Source of the DNA: Acanthornis magna
Lineage: Eukaryota > Chordata > Aves > Passeriformes > Acanthizidae
Length of the DNA stretch: 64,000 nucleotides
Assembly (NCBI GenBank): GCA_036785705.1
Contig: JAWUZG010000032.1
Span: 14,650,001-14,714,000 of the forward strand
Direction: 5' to 3'
A model generated the notes under the pieces. The model searched no databases. It was not told the origin of the DNA and was given only the letters and a program-made list of their open reading frames with translations. This document shows positions 1 to 12,003 of this stretch, piece after piece. Position 1 is the stretch's first letter, and the number at the start of each line of letters is the position of its first letter. The translations under genes and the position numbers were made by a program.

Positions 1-3000
1 AGCCCAAATTCATTGTGGTTGTTGTACCTTGACTACTTACACTGTAGTAATACTGCCAGATGCTATTCAGACCATTTCACATGAAGGCATAGGAGCCTTC
101 ACATATTCACAACCACTCCTGATGACTATGGACTGAGAGCTTAATGGCAAGCTCCAAAACAAAACAAGATCTTTAATTTCACCACTGGTCTTGACTGTTT
201 CGGCAAAGTTAACACTTCTTGCTGTGTGAAGTGGGAGTGGCAATCTTCCAAACCAGCATGACTGGTTCTGAGTGGGACTAGTTTGACTCTCCTTCCCCGA
301 AAAGTGTTCGTCTCAAAAGTAGTTTCTGCTGTTGTAAAGAAGCATCAGTTTTAGGTCTCTCAGCCTAGCAAAGCAATCCTTGAAAGAAACAGATTTCTTT
401 CACCAATACTGGCACTCAAAATAAGACCATATGTCTAAGCTATAATATGCAAGATTTTCCAAAGACAGCTTATTTTTCTAGTAGGTAATGTAATTTACAC
501 AGATTGAACTTCAGGATTCATTTACAAGATTCAAGAGAAAAACTGGCTTCCTCATCGTATAGAAAAAAACACTTCTCACTGCTCACAGGGAGCAAGTTTT
601 AATACTGCAAAGTCACAAGCGTTACTGGGGACACTGACCCAATTTACTTATGCCTGCCTCTCACAGTGGCCAAGAGAAGTAGTTGACTTTTCTAGAAAAA
701 AAGTAAAAACAGGAAAGGCACAACAAGGAGTTGCTTGGAGCTGCTGAAAGAGCACAACAGCAAGCAGAGAACGCATGCCAAACTGATGTGGCTGAAAGCA
801 ATGGAAACTGAAAAGTTAAGCAGAAGGCCCAAGCAGATGGGGAATGAAGAGCCAGCTAAGCAAGTGAAACAGTAACAGGATTTATTTTCTATGAATAACT
901 GAAAGAGAGCTCAAAGGTAGGAGTCATGGACAAAACAGAGCGAGTACAACCTGTGCAAGGAATACTAGGATCAGAGAACACACACAAATGCAAATGTGAA
1001 GGCTGAAGAAATGAAGCTCAGATGAATACAAGAATGAAAAAACAGGTGCTGCAAGTAATTGTGCCAGAAGAGCTTTGGACTGCTGCAATCTGCTTCACAC
1101 ACACTGCACACACAAAGAACCCTACTTTGCTGGCTGTTCCTAATTATGCCTGGATAGACAGCTTAAATCACACTGCAAAAGGCAACATTTCTTTTTCCCA
1201 GGCAGGGGTGGGCAGCACTATCCCACTGGAAGCTCACAAGGATGAATCCAGAACCCCAGCTGGCTTTCAGCGGGAATTACAAATCACACATTTAGAGGGG
1301 AATATGAGGGTCCCTCAAACAAAGCAGGTACCCAAAACACATCATCCATGGGGAAAGCATCTCCCAGTTTGGCAACTTTTTAAAGCTGGAATCTTTAAAT
1401 TACTGTGTTGAACCAAAACTATTTACAAGTCATCTGTAAAATGAATGCTTTTGTTTAAGGGCTTAAATGAATCTATTATTAGTAATACTACAGAAAACAG
1501 TAAAAAAACCCTCTACTAGATAGTCTTCATTTCTTCCACATGAAGGAGAATGAACTGAGAGACATTTAGAGATTTCTAACCTTTTACATTCTAAAGTAGG
1601 GACATAGGTTGTGAAAGGTACATATGCAACTCAAATAAATACAGACAATTAGAAAATTCTGAATTTGTGTGTACAGAATCCACATTTATCCAGTTACACA
1701 TACAGACATATTCTTGACAAACTAGGTAGCTTCCTCCATTGACTACACAATTTGCTAAAGAAAAAACATCTTCTGGCACAAGAAAGGAAAGGAAAATACA
1801 ATTTTAAAGTAAAAGTAATAAGGTCACAAAGGTTTTGTTTGGGTTATTACCTATGATACTACAGTAGCTAATGTTTGTAATTTCTCAAGTGTCAGTGATA
1901 GCCAAGTTTAAGATCTGTTACCTAAAAGTAGGTCAGGAGAACCTCTTGGCTGGGCTCATGTAGCTCTGCAGATCAGTAGATCTTGTACTAACAACTGTGT
2001 CAAGTTTGAATGCCTTCTCATTCTTTGCTATCAGTTACACTGTTAAAGAAGTCTGCCTGTTCAAAACCAGTCAACTCCCCTCCTTCTAAGAGGAATTTTA
2101 CATTACAGGAAATTCAAAGTCCTTCAGAAATAAAATATTTTTGCTTGTTTGTTTGTTTCAGATGAAACCTTGAATGAAAATCCACAGCACTGGCAGAAGT
2201 CCACAACAAAATCCCGGAGATTTCAGCATACCTTCTAACCCATTAAAGCAAAACTTATCTAGATCATTAGGCATGTTTTCACTCACTTCAGACAAATGCA
2301 CAACAGTGTTACAAAAATCACCACTGATTATTCTGTTTAAGAAATAATACTTATTTCTTTCTGCTCTTTGCCTTCCATAAGCTTCCCAAGCATTTATATT
2401 GATTTTAGATGTCGGGCCTGACTAGGGGTGGATTATTTAATGAAGAAATGGTAAAATCCATAAATAATACTGCAGGCAGCTTGAATAAAACAGAATCCAA
2501 GTAAAAGAAAACACGTAATTATAAAAGTCCCCTTCTTCCTCCATCATCAGTCCACAAATGCAACCACATGTTGGGCTCTAAAATGGCTGACCATAAATCG
2601 AGAATATCTGCGTAGGTTAGGACTATCTGGTAAGTAATTATCACTGGAGAGGGAGCAGGTCTAGACTGCTGTCTATTGTTTGATTTTTCGTCTTTTTTTT
2701 TCCTTCTAAAGAGAGGAAACCACTAAAATGCATCCCAAGCTTTCTTCAAAATTAAATGCAAAAAAGTCTACATGCCAGCACTAGACAATTTTAAGGGGCC
2801 ACAATTCGGATGCCCCACATAGGCTTGTTCTTAGGGGCAGATATATATTAACTGAAAAAACCCCAAACTTGTTTCCCCCTTTGACAAGAGCGATCAAAAA
2901 ATGTTTTAGTTACAACTTTGTGGTTGTAATGAATTCTCACATCACTAAAGATTTTCATGGTAGCTAAAGTCCCCATTAAAGCAATTAAAAACTTTATTTC

Positions 3001-3552
3001 TTAAGTCTTTGATTTAGAAAAAAATTTTGCCCTTAAGTTGCTAAAATGTCCATGACAGATATAAAACCAAGGATGACAACACTTTACACTAGTCTTTCTG
3101 TAATACTTGTAAAAAGAGACAGAAAGTCCCTATTGGGAAAATGAAAGACAGATCAACAGATAAGAAGTAATGGGATTTCTGGAGTTAATTTTCTTTAGCA
3201 GCACCTAACCCTACACATATATGGTGCTTTGGCTGTATCAAAGTGAAAAGAGAAATGATGCTTTTAACCAGATAATTTACAGTTCCGTGTAACTCATAAA
3301 ACCATTAAGTGCATACATAACCATCTGAAACATCCTTATGCATTTGAATTAGTTTTCATTGCTCCCTAGAAGTCAGATGTCACTACTATGAATCAACTTG
3401 AACAAAGTCTTTTTTAAAAATATAGGAAAACACTTAACAACTGGATATTATTTTAAGAGAACAAATGTTTATATCCAGTTACTGATTGATGAAGTCCAAA
3501 CCCTTATTATATGCATATAGTTCATGACAAGCACAAATAAAAGAGAATCTTG
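1..3552. other. ME1 intron, no recognised element
   Basis: AT-rich intronic sequence. A 129-codon open frame at 1022-1411 on the plus strand shows no family features, signal peptide or domain. No repeat family was recognised. Confidence 0.55.
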
Positions 3553-4080
3553 CAGCTTGGAAAGACCTTAAGGAAGTCCACTGGTCCAGCCCTACTCAGA
3601 GCAGGTCCAGCTGGGCCAGGATGCTCAGGGCCATCTCGAGGTGAGTACTGAGTCTCTCCAAGGATGGAGATTCCACTTCTCTCTAAACAACCCCCCACTG
3701 CACTTAACTATCCTCAAGGTACCATTCTATCTTCCCTCAGAACTATTTCAAAATTCCCATACTCAAACTTGTCTTCCTGGCCTCTGACCCTTTCACCATG
3801 TCACCAGGTCACCCAGGCATTTTCCTACAGGGTTGCCTTCTTTCCACTTGCTTCCCGCCCCATTCTCTTGCACAGGGTTATTCCATCCTAATTGCTGGGC
3901 TGCTCATCTGCCTTTATCTAAATTCATGACATTCCTGTCAGCCCATTTTTCCAGCGTTTCTAGGTCACTCCAAAAAGCAGCCTGCCTTCTAACACGTGCA
4001 GTCCTCAGGCTTGCAGATAGTGCAGTCTGTCTCATTACACAGCTTATTCATACAGATGCTAAATTGTTCAGCCCATTATG
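3553..4080 (-). mobile_element. Old CR1 LINE fragment
   Basis: Read on the minus strand this resembles CR1 ORF2 and 3' end. The right part (about 3940-4080) matches the region coding for the stretch around the reverse-transcriptase active site, and the left part (3555-3680) matches the CR1 C-terminal coding and tail region. The middle (3690-3930) is much diverged. It has the same orientation as ME1. The short open frames here are chance frames in decayed CR1. Confidence 0.65.
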
Positions 4081-7000
4081 CTTTAACCACAGTATTTCAT
4101 TATCTGAAATAATAATTTTGTTCTACTTCCCAGTGGAACAGAAATCATAAGTAGAGCATAAAAGTAGTGATCTGAACTGGGCAGCTCTCAACATTACTCC
4201 TAAGTCTCCTCTCATACAAGTAAAATTAAGAATGAGCCATGTGTAATTTACTGCATTGTGATACCCAAGGGAATGTTAACTTTCTCTTTGAAGGCTTTTC
4301 TCATATTATTGAGATATGTTATCTTCCCTGGGCATGGTTGGCCTTCTTTCAACATCCACTCCTTTGTGGTCCTTGAGAGAACTTTCTGGATCGTGGGGTT
4401 TGTATTTGTATTTTGTTTCTAAATACAGATTTTTAGAAATGGAAAGGGCAAGTCTGCAATACTTCTTCAAAAATGGGAAAAAAAGAGTTGCAGAAATACT
4501 TCTTTAAAGATAATTGTAAATATTTATTTTCACATTCTTATTTTACAAAATGAGTAAGAGGTCCTAAGAAAACTCTTCTAACTTCATCTTTTTCTGGACA
4601 GAAAATAGCAGCTAATTTGTTTCTCTGTTCAACAGGTGAATACTCTGCAACAAAAGAAAGCCTAACAAATATCTGACATTAAATGTCTAGCAGCTTTACT
4701 GTGTTTATTCAAATCAAACTTTTAAATTTTGAGGCAAATTTTTTTAGTAGCATCTGCTGGTCTTCTATGAGAAACTTTTAGCTGGGATTATGAAAAGTGG
4801 GAAGATTATCTAACCTCATATTCTCTAATTAACAACATCATGTTATGCATAGTTTAATGTAGACTACTAATGGCTGAAAGATAGATACCTTTTGTTCTTT
4901 ATACTGTCCTAATTATAGTTAATATTGCTTCAAAGTTAGATCATAGAAATACTTATAGTCCCAACACGGTTTTTTTTTGTTTCAGCATAGTCGTTAAATA
5001 ATGAGCCAGATAATTTTTTTCTTAGTTTTTATATTGTGCTTACTCACATTGTTGGACAAATTAGAAACAAAATCTGAAGTCTGACTTTGTAAAAAAAATT
5101 ACATTTTTGGAGGGGTTTCTTTAAGGTCAATTCTGAGCCTTGAATAGTTCTAACAAAAAAAAAAAAAAAAAAGCAACAAAAAAACCAGCCAGTGGACACT
5201 GCAGAAACATTAAAGTACACTGATTCCATGAGGATTATCAAACCCACCAATAGTGTGTTGTTAAACAGCTGCAATTTTCACAGTTCAACAGTAATTCCCC
5301 ACAGTATCTGTTAGTTGATTAAGATATTTTTAGGTAGAATTCCAGAAGGGATCATTTTCACCTGCATACAGAAAACTGGTTTTTTAAACACTACATATAG
5401 TAAGAAGTTTCAGCAAGGGGTGGGGTGGGGGCTGGGGAGGAAGAGAAAGAGACCCCTCTCTCATATTGTTTCAGCTCAGACTCTGCAGATACCTGGCAGA
5501 CCTGCTCTTGTCCAACACAGGACCAGCCCAGGCTGTGCCAGCCTGGATTGCATGGAGGAAATCACAAACTCCAGCCAAGCAGTTACATGAGCAACAGCCC
5601 TGCTGGATGTGCCAACAGAAGAATGCTTTTGGAAGATCAGTTCCTGTTGTCTAAGACAGCAAAGCTATGCTGACAAAAGATTTCCTCCTGCAGGCACACA
5701 TCCCATCTCCATGAGAGGGCTCTACTGACGCAGCTGCATCGGCAGAGCCTCTCTTCAATCCTCCACAAAATCACCGCCCATCCATCCCCAAGAGAACCTT
5801 CAAGAGCTCTTCACATCACTGCCATAAAATTTAAAAAAAAAAAAAAAAAGGAAGTCTGGTTAAATAATTTTGGCCTGTGTAGCTTGTTTCTGCTCAACAG
5901 TCTGTGCAAACTACCCTTTAAACACACACGCACACAAAAAAACTGCTTCAATCCGGTCAGGCAGTTGCAGCCAAATGAAATGGAAACAAATATATAACCC
6001 TGGTTAATGCAGTGCCATGCCTGAAATTACAAGTGTTGTTACTCTCCTTGCTGAGGGAGAGCAGAGACCAATGTCACACATGTCATTTTTGAGGAAGGGA
6101 AGGGGAAATGGAATGTCAGGACACTTTCCCAGCAGAACACACTTAAAAATCCAAAGCGTTCCAGCCCCTTGAATGAGGTGATTCTTGCATGCACTTCATC
6201 AGCTTTCTCTTCTAGAAATACAAGAGAAAACCTAACTACTCTGACATAAAAAAAACTTTCTGGAAACCTTTCAGGCTGGGACACTTAGGAATGCTGAAGT
6301 ACACAATTTGTATTCTGCCTTGGATTTCGAAACCTGCTTCAAAACCCCTATTCAGACTGCTCTGTATCCTACAAATGAATGCTTTGCATTTTGTCAAGGT
6401 TTAGTGCCTAGCCATCAGAAAGATTTACAGAACCATGCAAAAACAATTTTCCAGGTGATATTTCTAATATAGGACTTTTTAACTCTAGTTAAAGTTTTTT
6501 CCTAGATATACACACATCAGTGAACCAAAATAAAAATCAGAGGATACATCACCGGTATTAATGAATATAAATACTGTTCTATGTTTTTTCCCGCATTTCC
6601 CATACTATGAGAATTCATGGAAATGCTGGCCTGCAGATGGTCTTACAAGCTATCAGAACATGGTTTACCTAAAAAGCTGGCTCTTTGTTCTACTCTTCAT
6701 TTCCACATTTTGGTAAAATAAGCTCTAAGATTCCTCTATTAATTTGTTTTATAGGGTTTGTGCCTTGAATAAATAGGCAGAAATATGTATAAATGGAGGG
6801 CCTACAATTTTTTTTCAAAACCAGTAGAGTTTTGGGAATTTAAATGCTGTGCATTCGTGCCAGCATGAGGACCTGCAGACAGACAAGGATCCTGGCAGCA
6901 GGTCAGCAATGGGTGAGTAAGGCTACTAGACTCTTCCCCATCTGAATGCTAGATCAGATGCAACTGCATCTAAATTAGCACTAAGCAATAGCAAGACAGA

Positions 7001-9219
7001 CTTTATAACATGACACTACCAGATTAACAGCATAAAGGCAGTCAGCTATTTAATTCTTTTTACTATCTTCTATAAAATAGTAGTTTATCAAGACATTAGA
7101 CAGGAAGATAGCAATAGCCATCCAGCAGTGGTAAGAGGTGCAGGAATTTCAGCACTAGCTTTGATTACTGTTTGTTACTACATACACTACTAGCTATGGA
7201 CATTGGATCCCACCTAATTTTTAGAACACTGGGTAAAGTAAGTGCAGCAGAAATATTTTCATCACTCTGACTCAGAGCGCAAAACTTTTTGATGGCTTTT
7301 AAGAACTAGACCCTATCTTATATTCCCACAGAGCAAGCACTACTCCCAAGTGAGAAGGTTTTCTCTAAGCTATTTCTAAGTAAAAGCGGAAAAAAACAAA
7401 AGTGTGGTGTACATAGGCAGGACTACAAGTCAATTTTTTCACTCTTTCATTATTACACTCTATGAAATAACACACTTCTCTCAACTACAGCAAACTATCT
7501 GTAGGTAGCAAGCCAGTAGCATTTTATGTTGCCTCTGCTAGTTTTAACAACTCAGCTGGGACAGATCACAGCTTGGAAGGGAAATGACAGAACATTCCCA
7601 GGAAAGTGCTGCCTGCATTTTGGTACATGTCTAATCTCACTGATCTTACTTACTTATAGGTGAAATTCTCTCACTTCCTTGTCATGAGAAGGATGGCCGC
7701 TCAAGCAGAAACAAACTAAAGTATATCAGCACTAACTTTGAGCCACAGCAACATCATAAATTGCATCTGATAAAAGTGAGATTTCCATAAAGGCTATTGT
7801 CTTCTCTTGCATGACTTTAAACCACAGCACACATATGTGTACATTTAAAATATATAATGAAACACTTTTACTGCACTAAAACATGTTGGGGCCTATAGAA
7901 TTGCCTAAACCCCAACAACTAACGGTTTTGAATCCCTTATTTCTTAATGATACATATTAGCTGCATGCACATTAGGTATTTTGCTTGGACATGAGGCAGT
8001 CTTTTGAATCAGATTTCCTGGCTGTCAGCACTCACTGTATTTTGCTCATGTTATGGAACAGTCTCGGAGCACTTGAAGTGAATTCTTTTTAGATAAAAAG
8101 CAATTAGAAGATAGGTTCCAGGAGTTCATCTAACATGCCTGAGCTGTAAGCAGACATTCAGTTCATGGGATCAGACTACAGTTTGGTCAAAAGTACAGAA
8201 AAAAAACCCCAAAAAAACAACCAAACACAAAACCACTACAAATATTCTGCTCCTTACCAAACAAAACAAAACAAAACAAACAAAAAATAAAACAATTTTT
8301 TAATAGCTCCAAGCCTTAAAATCTCATTTAAAAATCCTTGACCCAGTATGCTGTGAGTGTCTCATCTACAGATCTATGCTATTTGCTATTGAAAATATAG
8401 GCCATAAACCACAGCATCGACTACCTGCATACTGTTTGCAAATCTATACACATAAGCACATAACTTTAATTAAAATGTAAGAGATTGGTGTGGAAACTAT
8501 TCTAATATGACCACAGGCTATAGCAAGCATTCTGTTTTTCTCTCTAACGGAATAAAAAAAAAGTCACATTCTTTTTTATTATGTACTTGTTAGATTTCCC
8601 CTGACACGTTAACATAAGCAAGAATAATATGATTAAATTATTCTGAGTTGTGCAGTCATAAGAATTGCACATGACTCAGAACAACTGCAAATTGAAAAAA
8701 ACAGCCTGTAACTCCAAGAGGAACTACAGCAGCAGATTATGGCTTTCTCCCTGAAGAGGTTCCTGATCAGTGGAGATTCTGACTCAAAAAGGCTTTTTTT
8801 GAGCTATTTCTACTCTATTATCATTGATTAGGTCAAGTGCAGCCCCAATATGTCTTCTTTATTGCTAGCCAAACTTTATGGTTTACTTGCATCTCTTGCA
8901 ACTCCACAGTTAGCAAACCTCTAGCAGAAAAGTTTCTTCTCTAGTCACCAAGACTGCTGAGCCTGTAGAGCTCCAGCTTGTTTGAAGGTCTAAGACCACA
9001 ACAAGGAAGGTGGTCAGTTAGGCAGTCAACACCACAGAGATTGCTTGACACCTTTGAAGTAGACAGCATATTCAGCAAACGTTCAGTGCAGTGGGATAAG
9101 CTTTTTACGGAACCCAAAGGTAAAAGCATACAGGCACCGCCCTTCCCTCTAAGCTATAGGTCCACCAGGCTCCTTTGGATCTGGTTTCATCACATTTTGA
9201 AGCAGTCCCAGCTTTCAAC
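4081..9219. other. ME1 intron, mostly unrecognised
   Basis: AT-rich sequence with A-runs at about 5154-5172 and 5828-5849. A less AT-rich patch at about 5400-5800 has overlapping short frames in all three plus frames. It reads like a decayed dispersed repeat or old exon, but I cannot name it. Around 6911 there is a GTGAGTAAGG donor-like string with no matching acceptor or frame, so no exon is called. Confidence 0.5.
8258..8296 (+). repeat. (AAAAC)n microsatellite
   Basis: About five AAAAC units sit inside a longer A/C-rich stretch that begins near 8196. It is impure and unlikely to be functional. Confidence 0.75.
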
Positions 9220-9285
9220 AAAAAGCTGGACCAGATAAGCTCCAGGGGTCCCTTTCAACCTAAATTATTCTGTGACTCTGAGTCT
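9220..9285 (+). mobile_element. CR1 3' tail fragment
   Basis: The sequence carries the CR1 3' signature on the plus strand: GCTGGACCAGATAAGCTCC, then a 'ggtccctttcaacct' block, then a degenerate ATTCTGTGA tail. Only the last 60-70 bases are recognisable. It is antisense to ME1. Confidence 0.7.
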
Positions 9286-10544
9286 CTGTTTCCAGGTTAC
9301 TATTAGGGCATCCAGAAAACACTGAGAATCCAAGCAAACCTCAAAGCTGTAAAAAAACTTTAAGAAAGGTACTTGGTGTGGGAAGAGCTGAGAGCTGAAA
9401 ATGGACAGGGAAAATGGAGAAGGAAAGATTCCAAAAATCAGAGACAGAATGCTAGTAAGACTGGTTGCCCCCTTTTCCAAGTGAGTGAAATCAGTTATGA
9501 CAGCAAGACAGACAATCCTACTTACATGCTTTGAACTCTCAACTACAGCAGCGTATGCGTAGGTTGTTAGCCAGGAGAGTTTCAAGTTGCCATTGCTAGC
9601 TTTTGTATTTATTTAGTAACAGAGGTAGTAGCTACTTTAACAATTCACTCAACTGGAGCAGAAGACAGCTTGAAACAGTTGGTATGGAGGCTTTTCACAC
9701 CTTTCCTTTATGTCTCCTCTGCAGCACACTTGGACTGCGGCTTGCAGTTTAATTTCCATGCACCAAAACCTCTGAGAGATCTAAATGAGCTGAGGAGAGT
9801 AAAACAACTAGGGTATGAAAAATAAAAGAAATAAAATCATCACAGCTTAGTTGCTCTGTAGACCCAGCCAGAAAGTTCTCCATCTGTGAAACTAAGCTCT
9901 TCAGTGAAGATGGGATTGTTCACTTAGTACTTATTAGAAGAATTCCTTGAATTTCCTATTAATCCAGATGGACTCCTCTCAGGCCAGAAAGAGCAGAATG
10001 GGATGAGAACTAGAGGAGTCTGATAGACCTTCCCCCCACAACCACTACTTAAACAAACAGAATGAGCTCTAAAGAGACAAACACTACCTTTATTTTGCCT
10101 GATTAAGTATTTCCCCAGCTTCTCGAGGAGCTGCCTTAGTTACTCTGTATTTTCTTTACAGAAGTGTTGATCTCAAAATCACGCAAAAAAAACAAAACAA
10201 AAAAAAAATCACACTTTCAAAATTCCACAAATAGCAGCAGGGGGACCAGAAACACAGTAACTTCTCTTTTCTTATACTATCCCAAAACTTGTGCAATATT
10301 GCTAAGAGACTCCTATTCAACAAAATGTACGAGTCTGACATAGAGGTCATGCACATAGGCTAAGTGTATGCAAACTTTGATTTCTCCAACTACTGTTTTT
10401 GTAAGAAGAAATATAAATGCTTAGCTGAGTAACTAAAATCTCTGACTGCAGCAGGTTGCAATAATAGTAATCAACCATCAGGCTGACAAACTGCTCTTGT
10501 TCCTTAAGTATGACCAAGGTAAGTCTCCAGATCCCAGCCCACTG
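9286..10544. other. ME1 intron, no recognised element
   Basis: AT-rich. A minus-strand open frame of 106 codons at 9265-9585 overlaps the CR1 tail and has no recognisable features. Confidence 0.55.
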
Positions 10545-12003
10545 TTCTTAGGGTAGCCTTTGATCTCCTTCATTTCTGCTGGAAGAACAATGTGACAGGT
10601 AACAAACAATCCAGGAGATTACTGAAAAGTGTAAAGGATGATATAGGAGATACTGGGTGAGCCTATCAGGGGTGATGCAGAACTGGATTGGCTTTTCATA
10701 AATTAGGAAGACATGACTGGGGATACAATAATCAATGCCAGCCTTAGGTGAAATGACCATGGAATAGCACAGTTCAAGATCCTACGTGAACAGAGGAAGG
10801 CAAGTAGGACATTACAGACTGGACTTAAGCCAAGAGTAAATCATCCCTGATCAACTTGGTTGCCTTCTATGGTAAAATGACTGCACTCATGGACAAGAGA
10901 AGACAGAATACGTCATTAATCTCACTTTAAGCAAGGCTTTGACAACTAGATCCCAAAAAATCCATGCATTCAAGTTGTGATATCACAGTGTAGATGGGTG
11001 AACAACCAGATGGGTAAAAAGCTGCTGTTGGATAATGGGGAAGGAATCAGTTAATGGGTTATACTGCACCTCCCAGTAAGAGCACTGCAGGAGTCTGTCC
11101 TGTTTAACATCTTTATCAATGACCTGGAGAGCCAGTGGAGCACAAACTCAGCAGGTTTGCAGGTGACACCAAGCAGGGGCAGCTGTGGATATACCCAAGA
11201 GCAGGGCTGCCATGCAAAGGGACTTAGCCTGGAAGAACGGGCTGATAGGAACATTACAAAATTCAACAAGGACAAATACAAAATGCTGCAACCCAGAAAG
11301 TAAACAATACAGGCCGCAGTGATTCAGCCTGGCGACAGACTGACTGGCTGGGGAGGAGCAGGTCTGTCAAAAAGGACCTGGTGGATGGCAAACTGAGCAG
11401 GAGGCACCAGTGTGCACAGGCAAGGGCAGTTGATGCTATCCTGGGCTGCATCAGCAGCAGCATAGCGTGCCACGGGCTGAGGGAAATAATCATACTGCTT
11501 GACTTGGCACTCCTTAGACAGCTTTGAGTCCCTAATACTGGAAAGACATCAGTAAACTGGAGCAACTCCAGTAAAGGGCCACCAAGATTATCTGGGCTGA
11601 AGTACATACCCAATTAGCGAACTAGGCTTGTTTAGCCTGGAAAAGAGAATGTTTGGGGAGGAACCTCATAGCAGCATTCTAGCACCTATGCTGAGACTAT
11701 CTAGAAGCCAAAGCTAGGCTCTCTACAGCACTACGCAGCAGACTGACAAGAGACAACGAGCATAAGATAAAAGAGAGGCTCAGACTAAATACAAGGAAAA
11801 AAGAAATTCCTCCTGAATACAAACACATACGCAGGTTGCCCAGAGAAGCTGTACAATTTCCATCTTAGAGGTTTTCACGACCTGACAGAATACAGCCCTG
11901 AGCAGCCTGTTCTCTCTGCTTATCTGACCCTGCTTTGAGTAAGAGGTTGGACTAGTGATACCCTGAGATCCCTTCTGACAGGAATTACACAGTGGTTTTG
12001 TAA
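10545..12003 (+). mobile_element. CR1 LINE, 5'-truncated copy of about 1.46 kb
   Basis: This is the largest CR1 in the window. It carries the 3' half of ORF2 and the 3' UTR on the plus strand, antisense to ME1. Landmarks include the endonuclease-to-RT region near 10725-10800, the FNIFINDLE motif at about 11102-11137, the RT active-site box at 11156-11167, and the 3' tail with GGTTGGACTAGTGAT near 11945 and a degenerate ATTACACAGTG end. The active-site box reads FAGD instead of FADD, and frames are interrupted by stops and shifts, so the copy is dead. No target-site duplication was seen, as is normal for CR1. Confidence 0.9.

Noticed and set aside
6841..6920. Possible exon ending at a GTGAGTAAGG donor near 6911
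   Set aside because: No acceptor with a pyrimidine tract at a sensible distance, no open coding context, and it would be antisense to ME1. Donor-like strings are common by chance.
11051..11613. Minus-strand frames of 76 and 116 codons
   Set aside because: They are antisense to a plus-strand CR1 and have no independent support.
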